Source of the DNA: Jidongwangia harbinensis
Lineage (GTDB): Bacteria; Actinomycetota; Actinomycetes; Mycobacteriales; Micromonosporaceae
Assembly (NCBI RefSeq): GCF_020216025.1
Contig: NZ_JAIWNC010000052.1
Coordinates: 1 to 64,000, forward strand
Length of the DNA: 64,000 nucleotides
Reading direction: 5' to 3'
Below the pieces are notes generated by a model. The model did not search any database. It had not been told where the DNA came from and was given only the letters and a program-made list of their open reading frames with translations. Each line of letters begins with the position of its first letter. Position 1 is the first letter of the stretch. Shown piece by piece: positions 50,131 to 59,479 of this stretch. The position numbers and the translations under genes are program-made.

Positions 50131-50787
50131 ATGTCTGAGACGTCCCGGCGGCCCGTCCGCGTCCTGGCCACCGCCGCCGCGCTCGCCGCCCTGCTGGCCC
50201 AGTCCGGATGTTCCTCGGCCGAGCCGCGGAACACGCCGGAGGCCGCCGGCTCGAGTCCCGCCGCCGCGCCGCCGGAGCCGTCCGCCACCCGGAGCAGCCG
50301 CCCGGCCGGCCAGGGTTCCGACGTCGCGAACGCGAACCTGGACGAGGCGATTCTGCAGGGCCGGCGGCAGGTGCTGATCCACCTGGTGGAGGCGGACCGG
50401 GACCTGTCGGCCAGCTACGAGGGCCCCATCACCACCGGCCCAGGAACGGACGACGGCGCCCGGTTCCGGCTGGTGCCGGAGGGCGACGCCTACCTGATCG
50501 AGACGTTGCGCCCGGTGGAGTTCGAGGGCCGGTTCTGTGCCGTGGTCAAGACCGGCGGCGAGCGCGCGTCGCTGTCGACGACCGAGTGCGAGCCGAGCGA
50601 CACGACCCGCTTCCTGATCAGCGACACCGGGAAGACCGACGACAAGGGTCGCCCGGCCTACCACATCAAGAACGACAAACACGGTTTCGTGCAGTGGAGC
50701 GCCGACGACCGGAGTCTCTACGTGCAGCAGGTCGGGGACGCCGCCGTGCAGGGATCGTTCAGCTTCGTGGACCGCGGCGCCGCCTGA
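50131..50787 (+). CDS. Lipoprotein of unknown function
   Basis: A 218-residue exported protein. The lipobox is QSGC (Cys27), followed by a Pro/Ala/Ser stretch to about residue 65. The folded part has alternating hydrophobic strands (ARFRLVPEGDAYLIETL, RFCAVVKTG, HGFVQWSADDRSLYVQQV) that look like a beta-trefoil or similar ligand-binding fold. Cysteines in RFCAV and TTEC may pair. I do not recognise a family. GGAG precedes the ATG. Confidence 0.75.
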   Translation: MSETSRRPVRVLATAAALAALLAQSGCSSAEPRNTPEAAGSSPAAAPPEPSATRSSRPAGQGSDVANANLDEAILQGRRQVLIHLVEADRDLSASYEGPITTGPGTDDGARFRLVPEGDAYLIETLRPVEFEGRFCAVVKTGGERASLSTTECEPSDTTRFLISDTGKTDDKGRPAYHIKNDKHGFVQWSADDRSLYVQQVGDAAVQGSFSFVDRGAA

Positions 50788-50880
50788 CCGCGCCGCCGGC
50801 GTAAAGGCGTTGCCCGCCGCGAGTCCCGATCCCTACCGTGTAGATCAACCGCACGGGGACATGGGTGGAGGGAGGCTCCG

Positions 50881-51321
50881 GTGGACGTCCTGGTTCTGAA
50901 CGCCGACTTCGGCCCGCTGCACCGGGTCAGCCTCCGGCACGCCGTGCGGATGCTGGTCCGGCAGGTGGCCGAGGTACACGAGGCCCGGCCGGACCGGCTC
51001 ATCGGCGTCTTCCCGATGCCGACCGTGGTGCGGCTCGTCTCCTACGTGGTGACCCGCTGGCGGCACTCCCGGGGCCCGGCCTGGTCCCGGCGCGGCGTGC
51101 TCGAACGCGACCACCGCGCCTGCGCCTACTGCGGTCGCGCCGCCTCCACCGTCGACCACGTGCTGCCCCGCTCGCGCGGCGGCGCGAACACCTGGCTCAA
51201 CACGGTGGCCGCCTGCGGCCGCTGCAATCAGCGTAAGGGCGACCGGACGCCGTCCGAGGCGCACATGTCGCTGCGCACCGCACCGTCCGTGCCGACCTGG
51301 GACGCGGTCTACCTGCGCTGA
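50881..51321 (+). CDS. HNH endonuclease
   Basis: A 146-residue protein of the small actinobacterial HNH family: N-terminal VLVLNADFGPLHRVSLRHAVRML, then the zinc-binding HNH core with ACAYCGR, STVDHVLPRSRGG (the His of the active site) and NTVAACGRCNQRKGD. GTG start after GGAGGGAGG. These housekeeping-like nucleases are common in actinobacterial chromosomes and no role is settled. No phage or toxin context. Confidence 0.9.
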   Translation: MDVLVLNADFGPLHRVSLRHAVRMLVRQVAEVHEARPDRLIGVFPMPTVVRLVSYVVTRWRHSRGPAWSRRGVLERDHRACAYCGRAASTVDHVLPRSRGGANTWLNTVAACGRCNQRKGDRTPSEAHMSLRTAPSVPTWDAVYLR

Positions 51322-51417
51322 ACCGGGCCGGCGAGGTCGCCACATCGCCGGCCCGATCCGGTCCGGCCGGAGACCGGCCTGACAGGTTGCTGACATTCGT
51401 CCGCGATCGTGATCGTC

Positions 51418-51978
51418 ATGTCGGGTATCACGTGGGTCCGTCGCGCCGTCGTTCTGCTCGCGGTGTGGTGTCTGGCGGCCGGTTGTACCGGGGCGCAACC
51501 CGGGAAGGACGGCGGCGGCCAGCGGGTGGCCTCGCTGACTACGGGCGCGCCGCAGACCCGTCCGTCGGATGACCCCGAGGACCGTCGTCCGCTGGTCCGC
51601 ATCGACCGGACCGAGGCGGAGGTGGAGAACCTCTGGGCGGTGTGGGGTTCCTGCGCGCGGGAGAAGGGCGGCCCCCGTTTCGACGACATGGAGATGGCCC
51701 GGAAGATCTACCGCGAAGGGGACGCCGAGGCCGAGGCGGTCCGGACGGCATGCCTCGCGAAGGAGCCGGAACTCTTCGAGGACCGGCAGAAGCGGACCGA
51801 CCCCACGGCCTACAAGGACAACCAGCGGGAGTGGTACGAGTGCGCCCGCAAGGCGGGCTACCAGGTCACCATCGCCGACCCGGAGACCGGCGAGTTCGGG
51901 CTCAGCGAGATCGGCCCGAACGGTGACTTCCGATCACCCGGAATCGAAGCGTGCCGGCGGAAGGCGTTTCAGGACTGA
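51418..51978 (+). CDS. Small lipoprotein of unknown function
   Basis: A 186-residue exported protein with lipobox LAAGC (Cys about 23), a short unstructured stretch, then a helical, charged domain. It has three cysteines in SCAREKGGP, ACLAKEPE and ECARKAGY that recur about every 30-40 residues, plus one near the C-terminus (EACRRKA), suggesting two disulfides. A GTG three codons upstream is possible. It ends 15 bases before the MFS gene and may be co-transcribed. No family recognised. Confidence 0.75.
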   Translation: MSGITWVRRAVVLLAVWCLAAGCTGAQPGKDGGGQRVASLTTGAPQTRPSDDPEDRRPLVRIDRTEAEVENLWAVWGSCAREKGGPRFDDMEMARKIYREGDAEAEAVRTACLAKEPELFEDRQKRTDPTAYKDNQREWYECARKAGYQVTIADPETGEFGLSEIGPNGDFRSPGIEACRRKAFQD

Positions 51979-51993
51979 GACTAGGGTCGGCGG

Positions 51994-53187
51994 GTGACCG
52001 ATGAGCGCCGGCGCTGGCTGATCCTGGTCGTCGGCCTGCTGGCGATGACCGCGACCTGCATGTTCCAGTTCGGGTTCGCCTACCTCATCCCGGCGCTGCG
52101 CGCCGACGGCTTCTCCCTGGAACAGGCCGGTGTCCTGGTCGCCTGTCCCACGGCCGGTGGAGTGCTCACGCTCATCGCCTGGGGCGCCGCGGCCGACCGG
52201 TGGGGCGAGCGGGTCGTGCTGGCCACGGGTCTCGCGGTGGCCGGCCTCGTACTGGTCGCCGCCCGGTGGGTGCACGGCACGGTGACCCTGGCGGTGTGCC
52301 TGGTGCTGGCCGGCGCCGCGGCCGCCTCGGTGCTGGCCAGCGGACGGCTCATCCTCGGCTGGTTCGCCCGGCGCGAGCGGGGCCTGGCGATGGGCATCAG
52401 GCAGATGTCACAGCCGATCGGGATCGGGCTGGCCGCCGCGATCCTGCCCACGCTCGGGGCCGGCGGTCTCGGCGTACCGCTGCTGTTTCTCGGCGTGTGC
52501 CTGCTGGCCGCGTCGGCGGCGGTGGCCGTCCTGGTGCGCGATCCGGAACGGCCGCCGCCGGGACCGGGCCGGACGGCGGGAGCGGCGTCGCCGTACCGGA
52601 CGCCGGTGCTGTGGCGCATCCACGCGGCCAGCGCGCTGCTCGTCGTGCCGCAGTCCACGGTCGGCACGTTCGCGCTGATCTTCCTCACCGACGCCCGGGG
52701 CTGGACGGCCGTCGGCGCGGGACAGCTGCTGGCCGGAGCGCAGGTCTTCGGCGCCCTAGCCCGGCTCGGCGCGGGTGCCTGGTCGGACCGGACCGGCAGC
52801 CGGATCCGGCCCATCCGGATCCTGGCGGTGACGACCGGCGCCGGCATGCTGGCCCTGGCGGCCGCCGCGGCGGCCGGCTCCCGCCTGGCGGTGCCCGTCC
52901 TGCTGTTTCTGGGGGTGGTCGTGGTGAGCACCAACGGCCTGTCCTTCACCGCGGTGGGCGAGTACGCGGGTCTCGCCTGGGCGGGCCGTGCCCTCGGCGT
53001 CCAGACCACCGGCCAGAACACGGTGGGGGCGGGCACGCCGCCGGTCCTGGCCGTGGTGATCGCGGGCGCCGGCTTCGGACCGGCGTTCGCCGCGGTGGCC
53101 GTCTTTCCGCTGTTGGCGGCGATCCTGGTGCCGGCCGCGGCGGACGCCCGGAACCCGCAACCGACTAGCGTCCGGGCAGCCGGGTGA
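51994..53187 (+). CDS. MFS transporter
   Basis: A 397-residue membrane protein with about twelve hydrophobic segments. The conserved loop after helix 2 is AADRWGERVVLA (D-R-x-G-R-like), and the second half has SDRTGSRIRPIR at the matching place. GTG start. The cargo is unknown; overall style is of organic-acid or drug MFS proteins. Its last 23 bases overlap the converging acylase gene. Confidence 0.9.
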   Translation: MTDERRRWLILVVGLLAMTATCMFQFGFAYLIPALRADGFSLEQAGVLVACPTAGGVLTLIAWGAAADRWGERVVLATGLAVAGLVLVAARWVHGTVTLAVCLVLAGAAAASVLASGRLILGWFARRERGLAMGIRQMSQPIGIGLAAAILPTLGAGGLGVPLLFLGVCLLAASAAVAVLVRDPERPPPGPGRTAGAASPYRTPVLWRIHAASALLVVPQSTVGTFALIFLTDARGWTAVGAGQLLAGAQVFGALARLGAGAWSDRTGSRIRPIRILAVTTGAGMLALAAAAAAGSRLAVPVLLFLGVVVVSTNGLSFTAVGEYAGLAWAGRALGVQTTGQNTVGAGTPPVLAVVIAGAGFGPAFAAVAVFPLLAAILVPAAADARNPQPTSVRAAG

Positions 53188-55453
53188 CGGTCAGCGCCGG
53201 ATCGGCGGCGATCTCCTCCTCGGTGAAGCGATCGGTGACCCACCGCTTCTCGTTGTAGAGGCGGGTCTGGTCGGTGTGGTGCGGCGAGTCCGGGTTCCCG
53301 GACTGGCCGTAGGTGAGCAGCGTCCGGGCCCGCGGGCCGGACCGGGTCAGCTCGACCGCCATGAGGAAGCTGGACCCGTGCTGCACCTGGGAGATCCGCG
53401 GCACCGGGGAGGTGATCACGTTGAAGCAGCCCTCGCCGCCGGAACATCCGTGCACGCCGAGGTCCGCGTACCGCTGCACGTCCCGGAGGCGGGCGTCGAC
53501 CGGGACGCCGGCCGCGGTGAACGCGGTGACCGCGTCGGCGAGCATGGTGCCGGCACCGGGCCGGGTGGCGTCGAAACCGCGCGGGGTGTGCGCCGGGTCG
53601 GCGGGGTCGAACGGCACCGCCCAGGGGAACGGGCCGCTCTGTACGAACACCCGCCAGAGTGCCGCACCGCGCGCGTCCAGGTCGCCCCGCCCGTTCCAGG
53701 CCGCCAGCACGCCGCAGGCGGCGCGCACGTCGACGGTCCGGCCGTCCGAGCCGGTCAGCGTGGGCCGGTCGCGGCAGAACGCGACCAGCCCGGCGCGGCC
53801 CTGCTCCGCGGTGTAGTTCCGGTTGGTGAGCATGGCCGCCCGCAGCGAGGAGAGCGTGAATCCGGGCGGGCCGAGGCCGTCGCTGCCGTCCAGCCGGCCG
53901 GCGATCAGATCCAGCCCCAGACGGGTCCGGGCGGAGCGCGCCGTCCCCTGGTCGCCGACGATCGCCGGGTACCCGGTGAGCGGGGCGGCCGGGTTCGCCA
54001 GCCACGGGCTGTCGTTCATGTTGCTCACGTGGTCGCGGCGCAGCAGCGTGGGCAGCCGGCCGGGCCCGAGCAGACCGGGCCGGACCGCGTCGGCGTCCGT
54101 GCCCCAGGCACACGCGGACCGGGACCCGTCCAGCACCGGAATGCCGTCCACGTCGGCGAGCCCGCACCGCGCGACGAGCGCGTCGGTGACGTGCGGGACG
54201 GCCTGCAGGTCGCCGTAGAACGCGGTTCCGGTGACGTCCGCGGCGACCGTGTTCACCCACGGCGAGGCGAGCAGCCGGGTCTGGACCCGGCGCAGCTCGT
54301 GCACGTCGCGGGCCCGCGCCATGGCGAGCCACTGGTCGATCGTGCGCAGATTCCCGGCGTTCGCGCTGCGCAGCTGGAACGCCTGCGTGGTGTCCCACGG
54401 GAGCGTGCCCGGGATCGTCACCAGCGGCCCGTCGGGCGTGCTGTAGACCGGCTGCGACACCGCGGCGAGGGTGCCGTCGGCCTGCCGTACGGTCACCGTG
54501 ACCGGGTCGCGGCGCAGCGCACGGGCCTGCCCGTCCACCAGGTACCGGGTCGGATCGCCGGGCACGAGCGCCAGCCGGTGCAGCGTGACCGTGGTGGCGG
54601 TGGAGACGGTGTGCGTCCACGCCAGCCGCTCGTTGTGCCCGATCGCGACGGCCGGCAGCCCGGGCAGGGTGGCGCCGGTGACGTTCAGCCGGCCGGGCAG
54701 GGTCAGCTGCAGCTGGTGGAAGCGGCGGTCTCCGTTCCACGGGAAGTGCGGGTTCGCCAGCAGCATCCCGGTGCCGGCCGCGGTGGCGTCCCGGCCCAGC
54801 CCGATCGCGTTGCTGCCGATGCCGTTGCCCAGCCGGCGGGGGAGCGCGCGCGGGGCGGTCCGGGACGCGGGTGCGGCGGTGCCCGGCGGCTGCGCGGCCG
54901 CGATCAGTCCGGTGACCGCCTCCGCGCCGCCCAGTTCGGACAGTTGCAGCGTGCGCCGCCAGACGTCGGTCTCGGTGATCGGGCGCACCCAGGCGGCGCC
55001 GCGGCACACCGACTCCGGCAGCCCCGCCACGCCGGTCCGGGCCAGGTACCGGTTGTAGCCGGCGGCGTATCCGCGGGCCAGTCGCCGGGCCTCGGGTGAC
55101 GGCCCGGACGGTGCGGCCAGCGCCCGTTCCACCACCCGCGTCTGGTTGACCCACCGGTGGTAGAGGTCGGACTCGACGTTGCCGCCCGCGGGGCCGAACC
55201 ATCGGGAGCGCTCGCCGTCCAGCGTCACGATCTGCTGGGCGAGCAGGCAGAGGTTGTCCTCGGCGAACGCGTACCCCGCGCCGAGCCCGAGGCCCCACCA
55301 GCTGTGTGCGCGGATGTGCGGGATGCCGTACTCGGTCCGCCGTACCGTGGCGCCGGAGGTTCCGTCCGCCGCCCGGGCCCCGGCCGGCGCCGCCGTGGCC
55401 AGCGTCAGCGCGGCGAGACCCGCCGCCACCCATCGTCGCGCCCGCCCGTTCAT
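53165..55453 (-). CDS. Penicillin-acylase-family amidohydrolase (aculeacin / AHL acylase type)
   Basis: A 762-residue secreted Ntn hydrolase. Signal peptide 1-28 ends at ARA. The alpha-chain part (ATVRRTEYGIPHIRAHSWWGLGLGAGYAFAEDN) is followed by the autocleavage site at GIG-SNAIGLG, where Ser (about 213) becomes the N-terminal nucleophile of the beta chain. ANPHFPWNGDRRFHQLQL, HTVSTATTVTLHRL and HVSNMNDSPWLANP follow. The layout matches aculeacin A acylase and related actinomycete enzymes that remove fatty-acyl chains from lipopeptides or acyl-homoserine lactones. Length is normal (about 760-790). Substrate is inferred from the family only. Confidence 0.92.
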   Translation of the reverse strand: MNGRARRWVAAGLAALTLATAAPAGARAADGTSGATVRRTEYGIPHIRAHSWWGLGLGAGYAFAEDNLCLLAQQIVTLDGERSRWFGPAGGNVESDLYHRWVNQTRVVERALAAPSGPSPEARRLARGYAAGYNRYLARTGVAGLPESVCRGAAWVRPITETDVWRRTLQLSELGGAEAVTGLIAAAQPPGTAAPASRTAPRALPRRLGNGIGSNAIGLGRDATAAGTGMLLANPHFPWNGDRRFHQLQLTLPGRLNVTGATLPGLPAVAIGHNERLAWTHTVSTATTVTLHRLALVPGDPTRYLVDGQARALRRDPVTVTVRQADGTLAAVSQPVYSTPDGPLVTIPGTLPWDTTQAFQLRSANAGNLRTIDQWLAMARARDVHELRRVQTRLLASPWVNTVAADVTGTAFYGDLQAVPHVTDALVARCGLADVDGIPVLDGSRSACAWGTDADAVRPGLLGPGRLPTLLRRDHVSNMNDSPWLANPAAPLTGYPAIVGDQGTARSARTRLGLDLIAGRLDGSDGLGPPGFTLSSLRAAMLTNRNYTAEQGRAGLVAFCRDRPTLTGSDGRTVDVRAACGVLAAWNGRGDLDARGAALWRVFVQSGPFPWAVPFDPADPAHTPRGFDATRPGAGTMLADAVTAFTAAGVPVDARLRDVQRYADLGVHGCSGGEGCFNVITSPVPRISQVQHGSSFLMAVELTRSGPRARTLLTYGQSGNPDSPHHTDQTRLYNEKRWVTDRFTEEEIAADPALTVTRLPGR

Positions 55454-55617
55454 GGGTCACCTCACCGTCGTCGCTCCGCAGCATCCCTCCGAGCATCCAA
55501 GCACGTCCATGCCGCCGGGGCCGGGGACGGTACGGAGGGGCACACCCTTGCGGTGGATGCAGACAGACGGGGGCCGGGCGCGCCAGCGGTATTGATCGCA
55601 ATGCCTAGCATCGCGGG

Positions 55618-56142
55618 ATGCGTCTCCCGTCGAAGACAATCGTCTCTGGAATCGTTGCGCTGGCCACCGTGGCGCCGGCCGCCGGATGTGGCAAGGACAA
55701 ATCCGGGAACACCGCCTGGGTCCAGGCCGCGCCCACTCCGGCCGCCTCGGCCACGGCCCGGCCGGCCGCGGCGCCGAAGTCCGTCGCGGACCGGTGCAAG
55801 CGCGCGGTGGCCGCGCTCAACACCTACGCCGGCGTGGCCGCGAAGCATCCGATCGAGATCGGGCCGGGCGGTGGCCAGCCGCCGGAGAAGGACGTCGCAC
55901 CCGTCAAGGAGGCGGCGGCGAAGGCCGTGGCCGAGCTGCGCATCGCCGCCGACGGCGCGACCGAGAAGGCCGTGCTGACCCAGCTGAACGCGTCCATCGA
56001 CGTGCTGGAGGAGACCGCGGCCGGTGAGTTCGGCGACGACCAGCGGTTCCTGCCGGTGATGCCGCTGATCAAGGCGTGCGGGAAGGCCGCGCCGGAGCTG
56101 ACCAAGGGCGACGACCTGAAGTTCGAGCTCAACTTCGGCTGA
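55618..56142 (+). CDS. Small lipoprotein of unknown function
   Basis: A 174-residue exported protein with lipobox APAAGC (Cys24), an Ala/Pro spacer and a helical domain (ADRCKRAVAALNTYAGVAA, VKEAAAKAVAELRIAADGATEKAVLTQL). One cysteine pair (DRC and KAC) may bridge it. The upstream GACGG-rich leader has no strong ribosome site, so translation may be leaderless or start elsewhere. Divergent from the acylase gene. No family recognised. Confidence 0.7.
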   Translation: MRLPSKTIVSGIVALATVAPAAGCGKDKSGNTAWVQAAPTPAASATARPAAAPKSVADRCKRAVAALNTYAGVAAKHPIEIGPGGGQPPEKDVAPVKEAAAKAVAELRIAADGATEKAVLTQLNASIDVLEETAAGEFGDDQRFLPVMPLIKACGKAAPELTKGDDLKFELNFG

Positions 56143-56234
56143 CGTGAGCTGTCCGAGGTGCGGACCCGGACGGGGGAACGACATGCCCACCCAGCCCCTG
56201 GGCACGGCGGGACCGGTCGGGCAATCATGAAGGC

Positions 56235-57095
56235 ATGGCGGGACGGACGGATCTGGGTGACTTCTTGCGCAAGTGCCGGGCGGAGGTGCCGCCGGAGGCC
56301 GCCGGCATCACCGGCCACACCGGTCGCCGGGTACGCGGCCTGCGCCGCGAGGAGGTGGCCCGGCTCGCCGGCGTGAGCGTGGACTACTACACCCGGCTGG
56401 AGCAGGGCCGGCACCGCAGCCCGTCGGACGCGGTGCTGGACGCCCTGGGCCGGGTCTTCGGGCTCGACGCCGCCGCCCGGGCCCACCTCGCCGACCTGGC
56501 CCGACCGGCCCGGCGCCGCGCCACGCCGGCTCCGGTCCAGCGGGTCCGCCCGGCGATGCAGCAGATGATCGCCTCGATGGTCGACCATCCGGCCTTCGTC
56601 ATCGGCCGCCGCACGGACGTCCTGGCGTCGAACACGCTGGCCCGCGCCCTGCTCACCGACTGGACCCGCCTGCCACCCCGGCACCGCAACTACACCCGGT
56701 GGGTCTTTCTCGACCCGGCCGCCCGCGCCGCCTTTTTCGACTGGCCGAGCGTGGCGGCCGACGTGGTGGGCACGCTGCGGCTCTACGCGGGGCGGTTCCC
56801 CGACGATCCGCGGCTGGCCGACCTGGTCCGGGAGCTGACCGCGAAGAGCCCGGAGTTCGGCACCTGGTGGCACGCGCACCAGGTGCACGAGCGCACGTAC
56901 GGCACCAAGCAGATGGTGCACCACGCCGTCGGGCCGATCACGATCCGCTACGAGGCGCTGACCCTCCCGGGCGACGCGGACCAGACGCTGTTCGTCTACA
57001 CCACCGATCCCGGCAGCCGGTCCCACGACAACCTGCGCCTGCTCGCGCTCTGGGCCGCCCAGCAGACGAACGAGGCCACGGCCGACTCCGCCTGA
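56235..57095 (+). CDS. XRE-family regulator with MmyB-like C-terminal domain
   Basis: A 286-residue regulator. The N-terminal helix-turn-helix spans about 8-75 (LGDFLRKCRAEV, RRVRGLRREEVARLAGVSVDYYTRLEQGRHRSPSD). The C-terminal PAS-like MmyB domain has FVIGRRTDVLASNTLARALLTD, NYTRWVFLDPAAR, SPEFGTWWHAHQVHERTYGTK. Such proteins are abundant in actinomycetes and usually control a neighbouring oxidoreductase; no such gene lies beside it, so the target is unknown. Next gene is a histidine kinase 35 bases downstream. Confidence 0.92.
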   Translation: MAGRTDLGDFLRKCRAEVPPEAAGITGHTGRRVRGLRREEVARLAGVSVDYYTRLEQGRHRSPSDAVLDALGRVFGLDAAARAHLADLARPARRRATPAPVQRVRPAMQQMIASMVDHPAFVIGRRTDVLASNTLARALLTDWTRLPPRHRNYTRWVFLDPAARAAFFDWPSVAADVVGTLRLYAGRFPDDPRLADLVRELTAKSPEFGTWWHAHQVHERTYGTKQMVHHAVGPITIRYEALTLPGDADQTLFVYTTDPGSRSHDNLRLLALWAAQQTNEATADSA

Positions 57096-57130
57096 GGCGC
57101 CGGTTCCGGGTCGACCGTTACAGTCTCCCG

Positions 57131-58312
57131 GTGATCGATCTCCGGAGACTCGCGGAACCGTGGCGGCGGTGGGACGTCACGGTCCGGGACCTTCCGCTCG
57201 GGCTGCTGATCGCCGTGCTGTCCTTCGTGCCGGCCCTGAACGACCGCGGGACGCGGCTCGGCGACCTGCCGGCCCGCCCTTTCGACGCACTGGCCGTGGT
57301 GGCGATCGCCCTGGAGTGCCTCCCGCTCGCCGTCCGCCGGCGCCGGCCGGCCGTCTGCCTCGCCCTGGTGTCGGTCGGCTTCGCGATCGACCAGCTCCGC
57401 GGCTACCACACCGTGGCGGGCGTCGCGCTGGGCATCGCCCTGATCAGTACGGCGGCCCACCTGCACCGTCACCGGCGCGCCGTCATCGCCGTGGCCACCG
57501 TCGCATACGTGCTCCTGGCCGTCGCCCTCGACCGGCGGGGCGCGGCCGAAGGACTGCTCGGGTACGTCACGTTCTATCTGGTCACGGCGATCGCCTGGGG
57601 CACCGGAGCGTGGCTGCGCCGGTCCCGGGCCGCCGAGGCCGCGCTGCGCCGCCACGTGGCCGAGGCCAGCCGCACCGCCGAGCGGACCCGCATCGCCCGC
57701 GAACTGCACGACGTCGTGACCCACCACGTGACGGCGATGGTCGTGCAGGCCGAGGCGGCGCGCTACCTGACCGCCGCCCCCGACCGCCTGGACCACACGC
57801 TCAGCGCCGTCACCGATACCGGCCGGCGGGCCATCACCGACCTGCGGCACCTCCTCGACCTGCTCAACCCCGACCACGGCACCGACCCGGCGGGCGGGTC
57901 CGGGCCGGCCGCCGACGGCAGCCTGCGGATCGGCGAGATCCACGCCCTGGTGGAGCAGACCCGGCAGGCCGGTCAGCCGGTCGAGTACACCGCGGAGGGC
58001 AGCCCGCCGGAGACGGCCGGCAGCACCGAGGTGGCGGCCTACCGGGTCGTCCAGGAAGCCCTGACGAACGCCCTCAAACACGCCCATGGCAGCCGTACCA
58101 CCGTGCACGTGCGCCACGGCGAGAAGGAGACGACCGTGGAGGTCAGCACCGATGACTCGGGTTCGCACGCCGCGTCCCCCGGCGGGAGCGGGCGCGGCCT
58201 GGCCGGGTTGCGTGAACGGGTGGCCGTGCTCGGCGGCGAGTTCAGCGCGGACCGGCGGGCCGGCGGCGGCTTCGTCGTACGGGCCCGCATCCCCAGCGGG
58301 ACGTCGTCGTGA
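57131..58312 (+). CDS. NarL-type sensor histidine kinase
   Basis: A 393-residue membrane kinase. Four to five membrane helices fill the first 165 residues, with no sizeable extracellular loop, suggesting a membrane-embedded signal. HisKA_3 motif is RTRIARELHDVVTHHVTAM. The ATPase part has QEALTNALKHAHG and GSGRGLAGLRERVAVLGG. GTG start. Overlaps the response regulator start by four bases (GTGA). Confidence 0.94.
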   Translation: MIDLRRLAEPWRRWDVTVRDLPLGLLIAVLSFVPALNDRGTRLGDLPARPFDALAVVAIALECLPLAVRRRRPAVCLALVSVGFAIDQLRGYHTVAGVALGIALISTAAHLHRHRRAVIAVATVAYVLLAVALDRRGAAEGLLGYVTFYLVTAIAWGTGAWLRRSRAAEAALRRHVAEASRTAERTRIARELHDVVTHHVTAMVVQAEAARYLTAAPDRLDHTLSAVTDTGRRAITDLRHLLDLLNPDHGTDPAGGSGPAADGSLRIGEIHALVEQTRQAGQPVEYTAEGSPPETAGSTEVAAYRVVQEALTNALKHAHGSRTTVHVRHGEKETTVEVSTDDSGSHAASPGGSGRGLAGLRERVAVLGGEFSADRRAGGGFVVRARIPSGTSS

Positions 58313-58968
58313 CCGCGCCGGTGCGCGTGCTGGTCTGCGACGACCAGGCGCTGATCCGGACCGGTTTCGCGACCATCATCGACGCGCAGCCCGACCTCGA
58401 GGTGGTGGGCGAGTGCGGCGACGGGCGGGCCGCGGTCGACCTCGCCGGCCGGCTGCACCCGGACGTGGTGGTGATGGACGTCCGGATGCCGGTCCTCGAC
58501 GGCATCGCGGCGACCCGCGAGCTGGCCGGTGCCGGGGTGGCCCACCCGGTCAAGGTGCTGGTGGTCACGACCTTCAACCTCGACGAGTACGTGTACGAGG
58601 CGCTGCGCGCGGGGGCGAGCGGGTTCCTGCTCAAGGACGCCCCGCCGGTGCAGCTGCTGAACGGCATCCGCACCGTGGCGACCGGCGCCGCGCTGCTGGC
58701 ACCCGAGGTGACCCGGCAACTGGTCGGCCGGTACGCGGCCCGGATCCGCCCGGTCGAGGGCGCGCCGGACGACATCGCGTTGACGCCCCGCGAGCTGGAG
58801 GTGTTGCGCCTGATCGCCAACGGGCTGTCGAACAGCGAGATCGCCGCGACGCTGGTGATCAGCCAGGAGACCGTGAAGACGTACGTGTCGCGCATCCTCA
58901 CCAAGCTCGACCTGCGCGACCGCGTGCAGGCGGTGGTCTACGCCTACCGCCGGGGGCTGGTGACCTGA
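58309..58968 (+). CDS. NarL/LuxR-family response regulator
   Basis: A 219-residue regulator. Receiver: CDDQALIR acidic pair, Asp in VVVMDVRMPVLDG (about 55), Thr in LVVTTF, Lys in GFLLKDAPP. LuxR-type helix-turn-helix: LTPRELEVLRLIANGLSNSEIAATLVISQETVKTYVSRILTKL. Pairs with the kinase just upstream. A plausible target is the MacB-like ABC transporter nearby, which is on the opposite strand. Confidence 0.95.
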   Translation: MTAPVRVLVCDDQALIRTGFATIIDAQPDLEVVGECGDGRAAVDLAGRLHPDVVVMDVRMPVLDGIAATRELAGAGVAHPVKVLVVTTFNLDEYVYEALRAGASGFLLKDAPPVQLLNGIRTVATGAALLAPEVTRQLVGRYAARIRPVEGAPDDIALTPRELEVLRLIANGLSNSEIAATLVISQETVKTYVSRILTKLDLRDRVQAVVYAYRRGLVT

Positions 58969-59054
58969 CCGGCGGCGGGCGGGCGCCGTACCCGACCGGT
59001 GGACATCGGCGGAAGTCGGCGCGGCCCGGCGTCCGGCGTTCGTACCCTCGCGGG

Positions 59055-59459
59055 GTGATCCGATCCCTCGTTCTCGCCCTCGCTGTGACCGCCGCGCTGT
59101 CCGGTTGCGGCGGCGACCCGGAACCGGCCGGGCCGGCGCCCACGGCCGCACCGGCCGGCGCCGCGCCGTCCGCGTCCGCGCCGAAACCGGCACCGGGGGG
59201 CGTGGCCGCGTGCCGGCTCGTCGGCGAGGCCGTCCGGGCGGAGACGCTCCTGGACGACGGCGTGGTGGACGCCATCGTCGCGGACACCAGGCGGGCGTCG
59301 CCGTTCCTGCGCGCGGCCGGCACCCGGCTGGGCGCCGCGTACCGGAATGCGGCCGAGGCCCGGGGCACCCCGAAGGAGGACGCCTTCGTGCTGTCGCTGA
59401 AGCAGAGCGCCGGTCAGATGATGCAGACCTGCACCACCGCGAACCTGCCGACCAGCTGA
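59055..59459 (+). CDS. Small lipoprotein of unknown function
   Basis: A 134-residue exported protein. GTG start, lipobox LSGC (Cys18), an Ala/Pro/Ser spacer to about residue 48, then a helical part with cysteines in AACRLVG and QTCTTAN. One of four small Cys-anchored lipoproteins in this half of the window. It converges on the ABC permease gene, 20 bases away. No family recognised. Confidence 0.72.
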   Translation: MIRSLVLALAVTAALSGCGGDPEPAGPAPTAAPAGAAPSASAPKPAPGGVAACRLVGEAVRAETLLDDGVVDAIVADTRRASPFLRAAGTRLGAAYRNAAEARGTPKEDAFVLSLKQSAGQMMQTCTTANLPTS

Positions 59460-59479
59460 CTGGCGCCCACGCCCGCGGG

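Noticed and set aside
50881..51321. HNH nuclease considered as part of a defence system or mobile element.
   Set aside because: It belongs to a common chromosomal family, and no methylase, helicase, integrase or repeat ends lie nearby.
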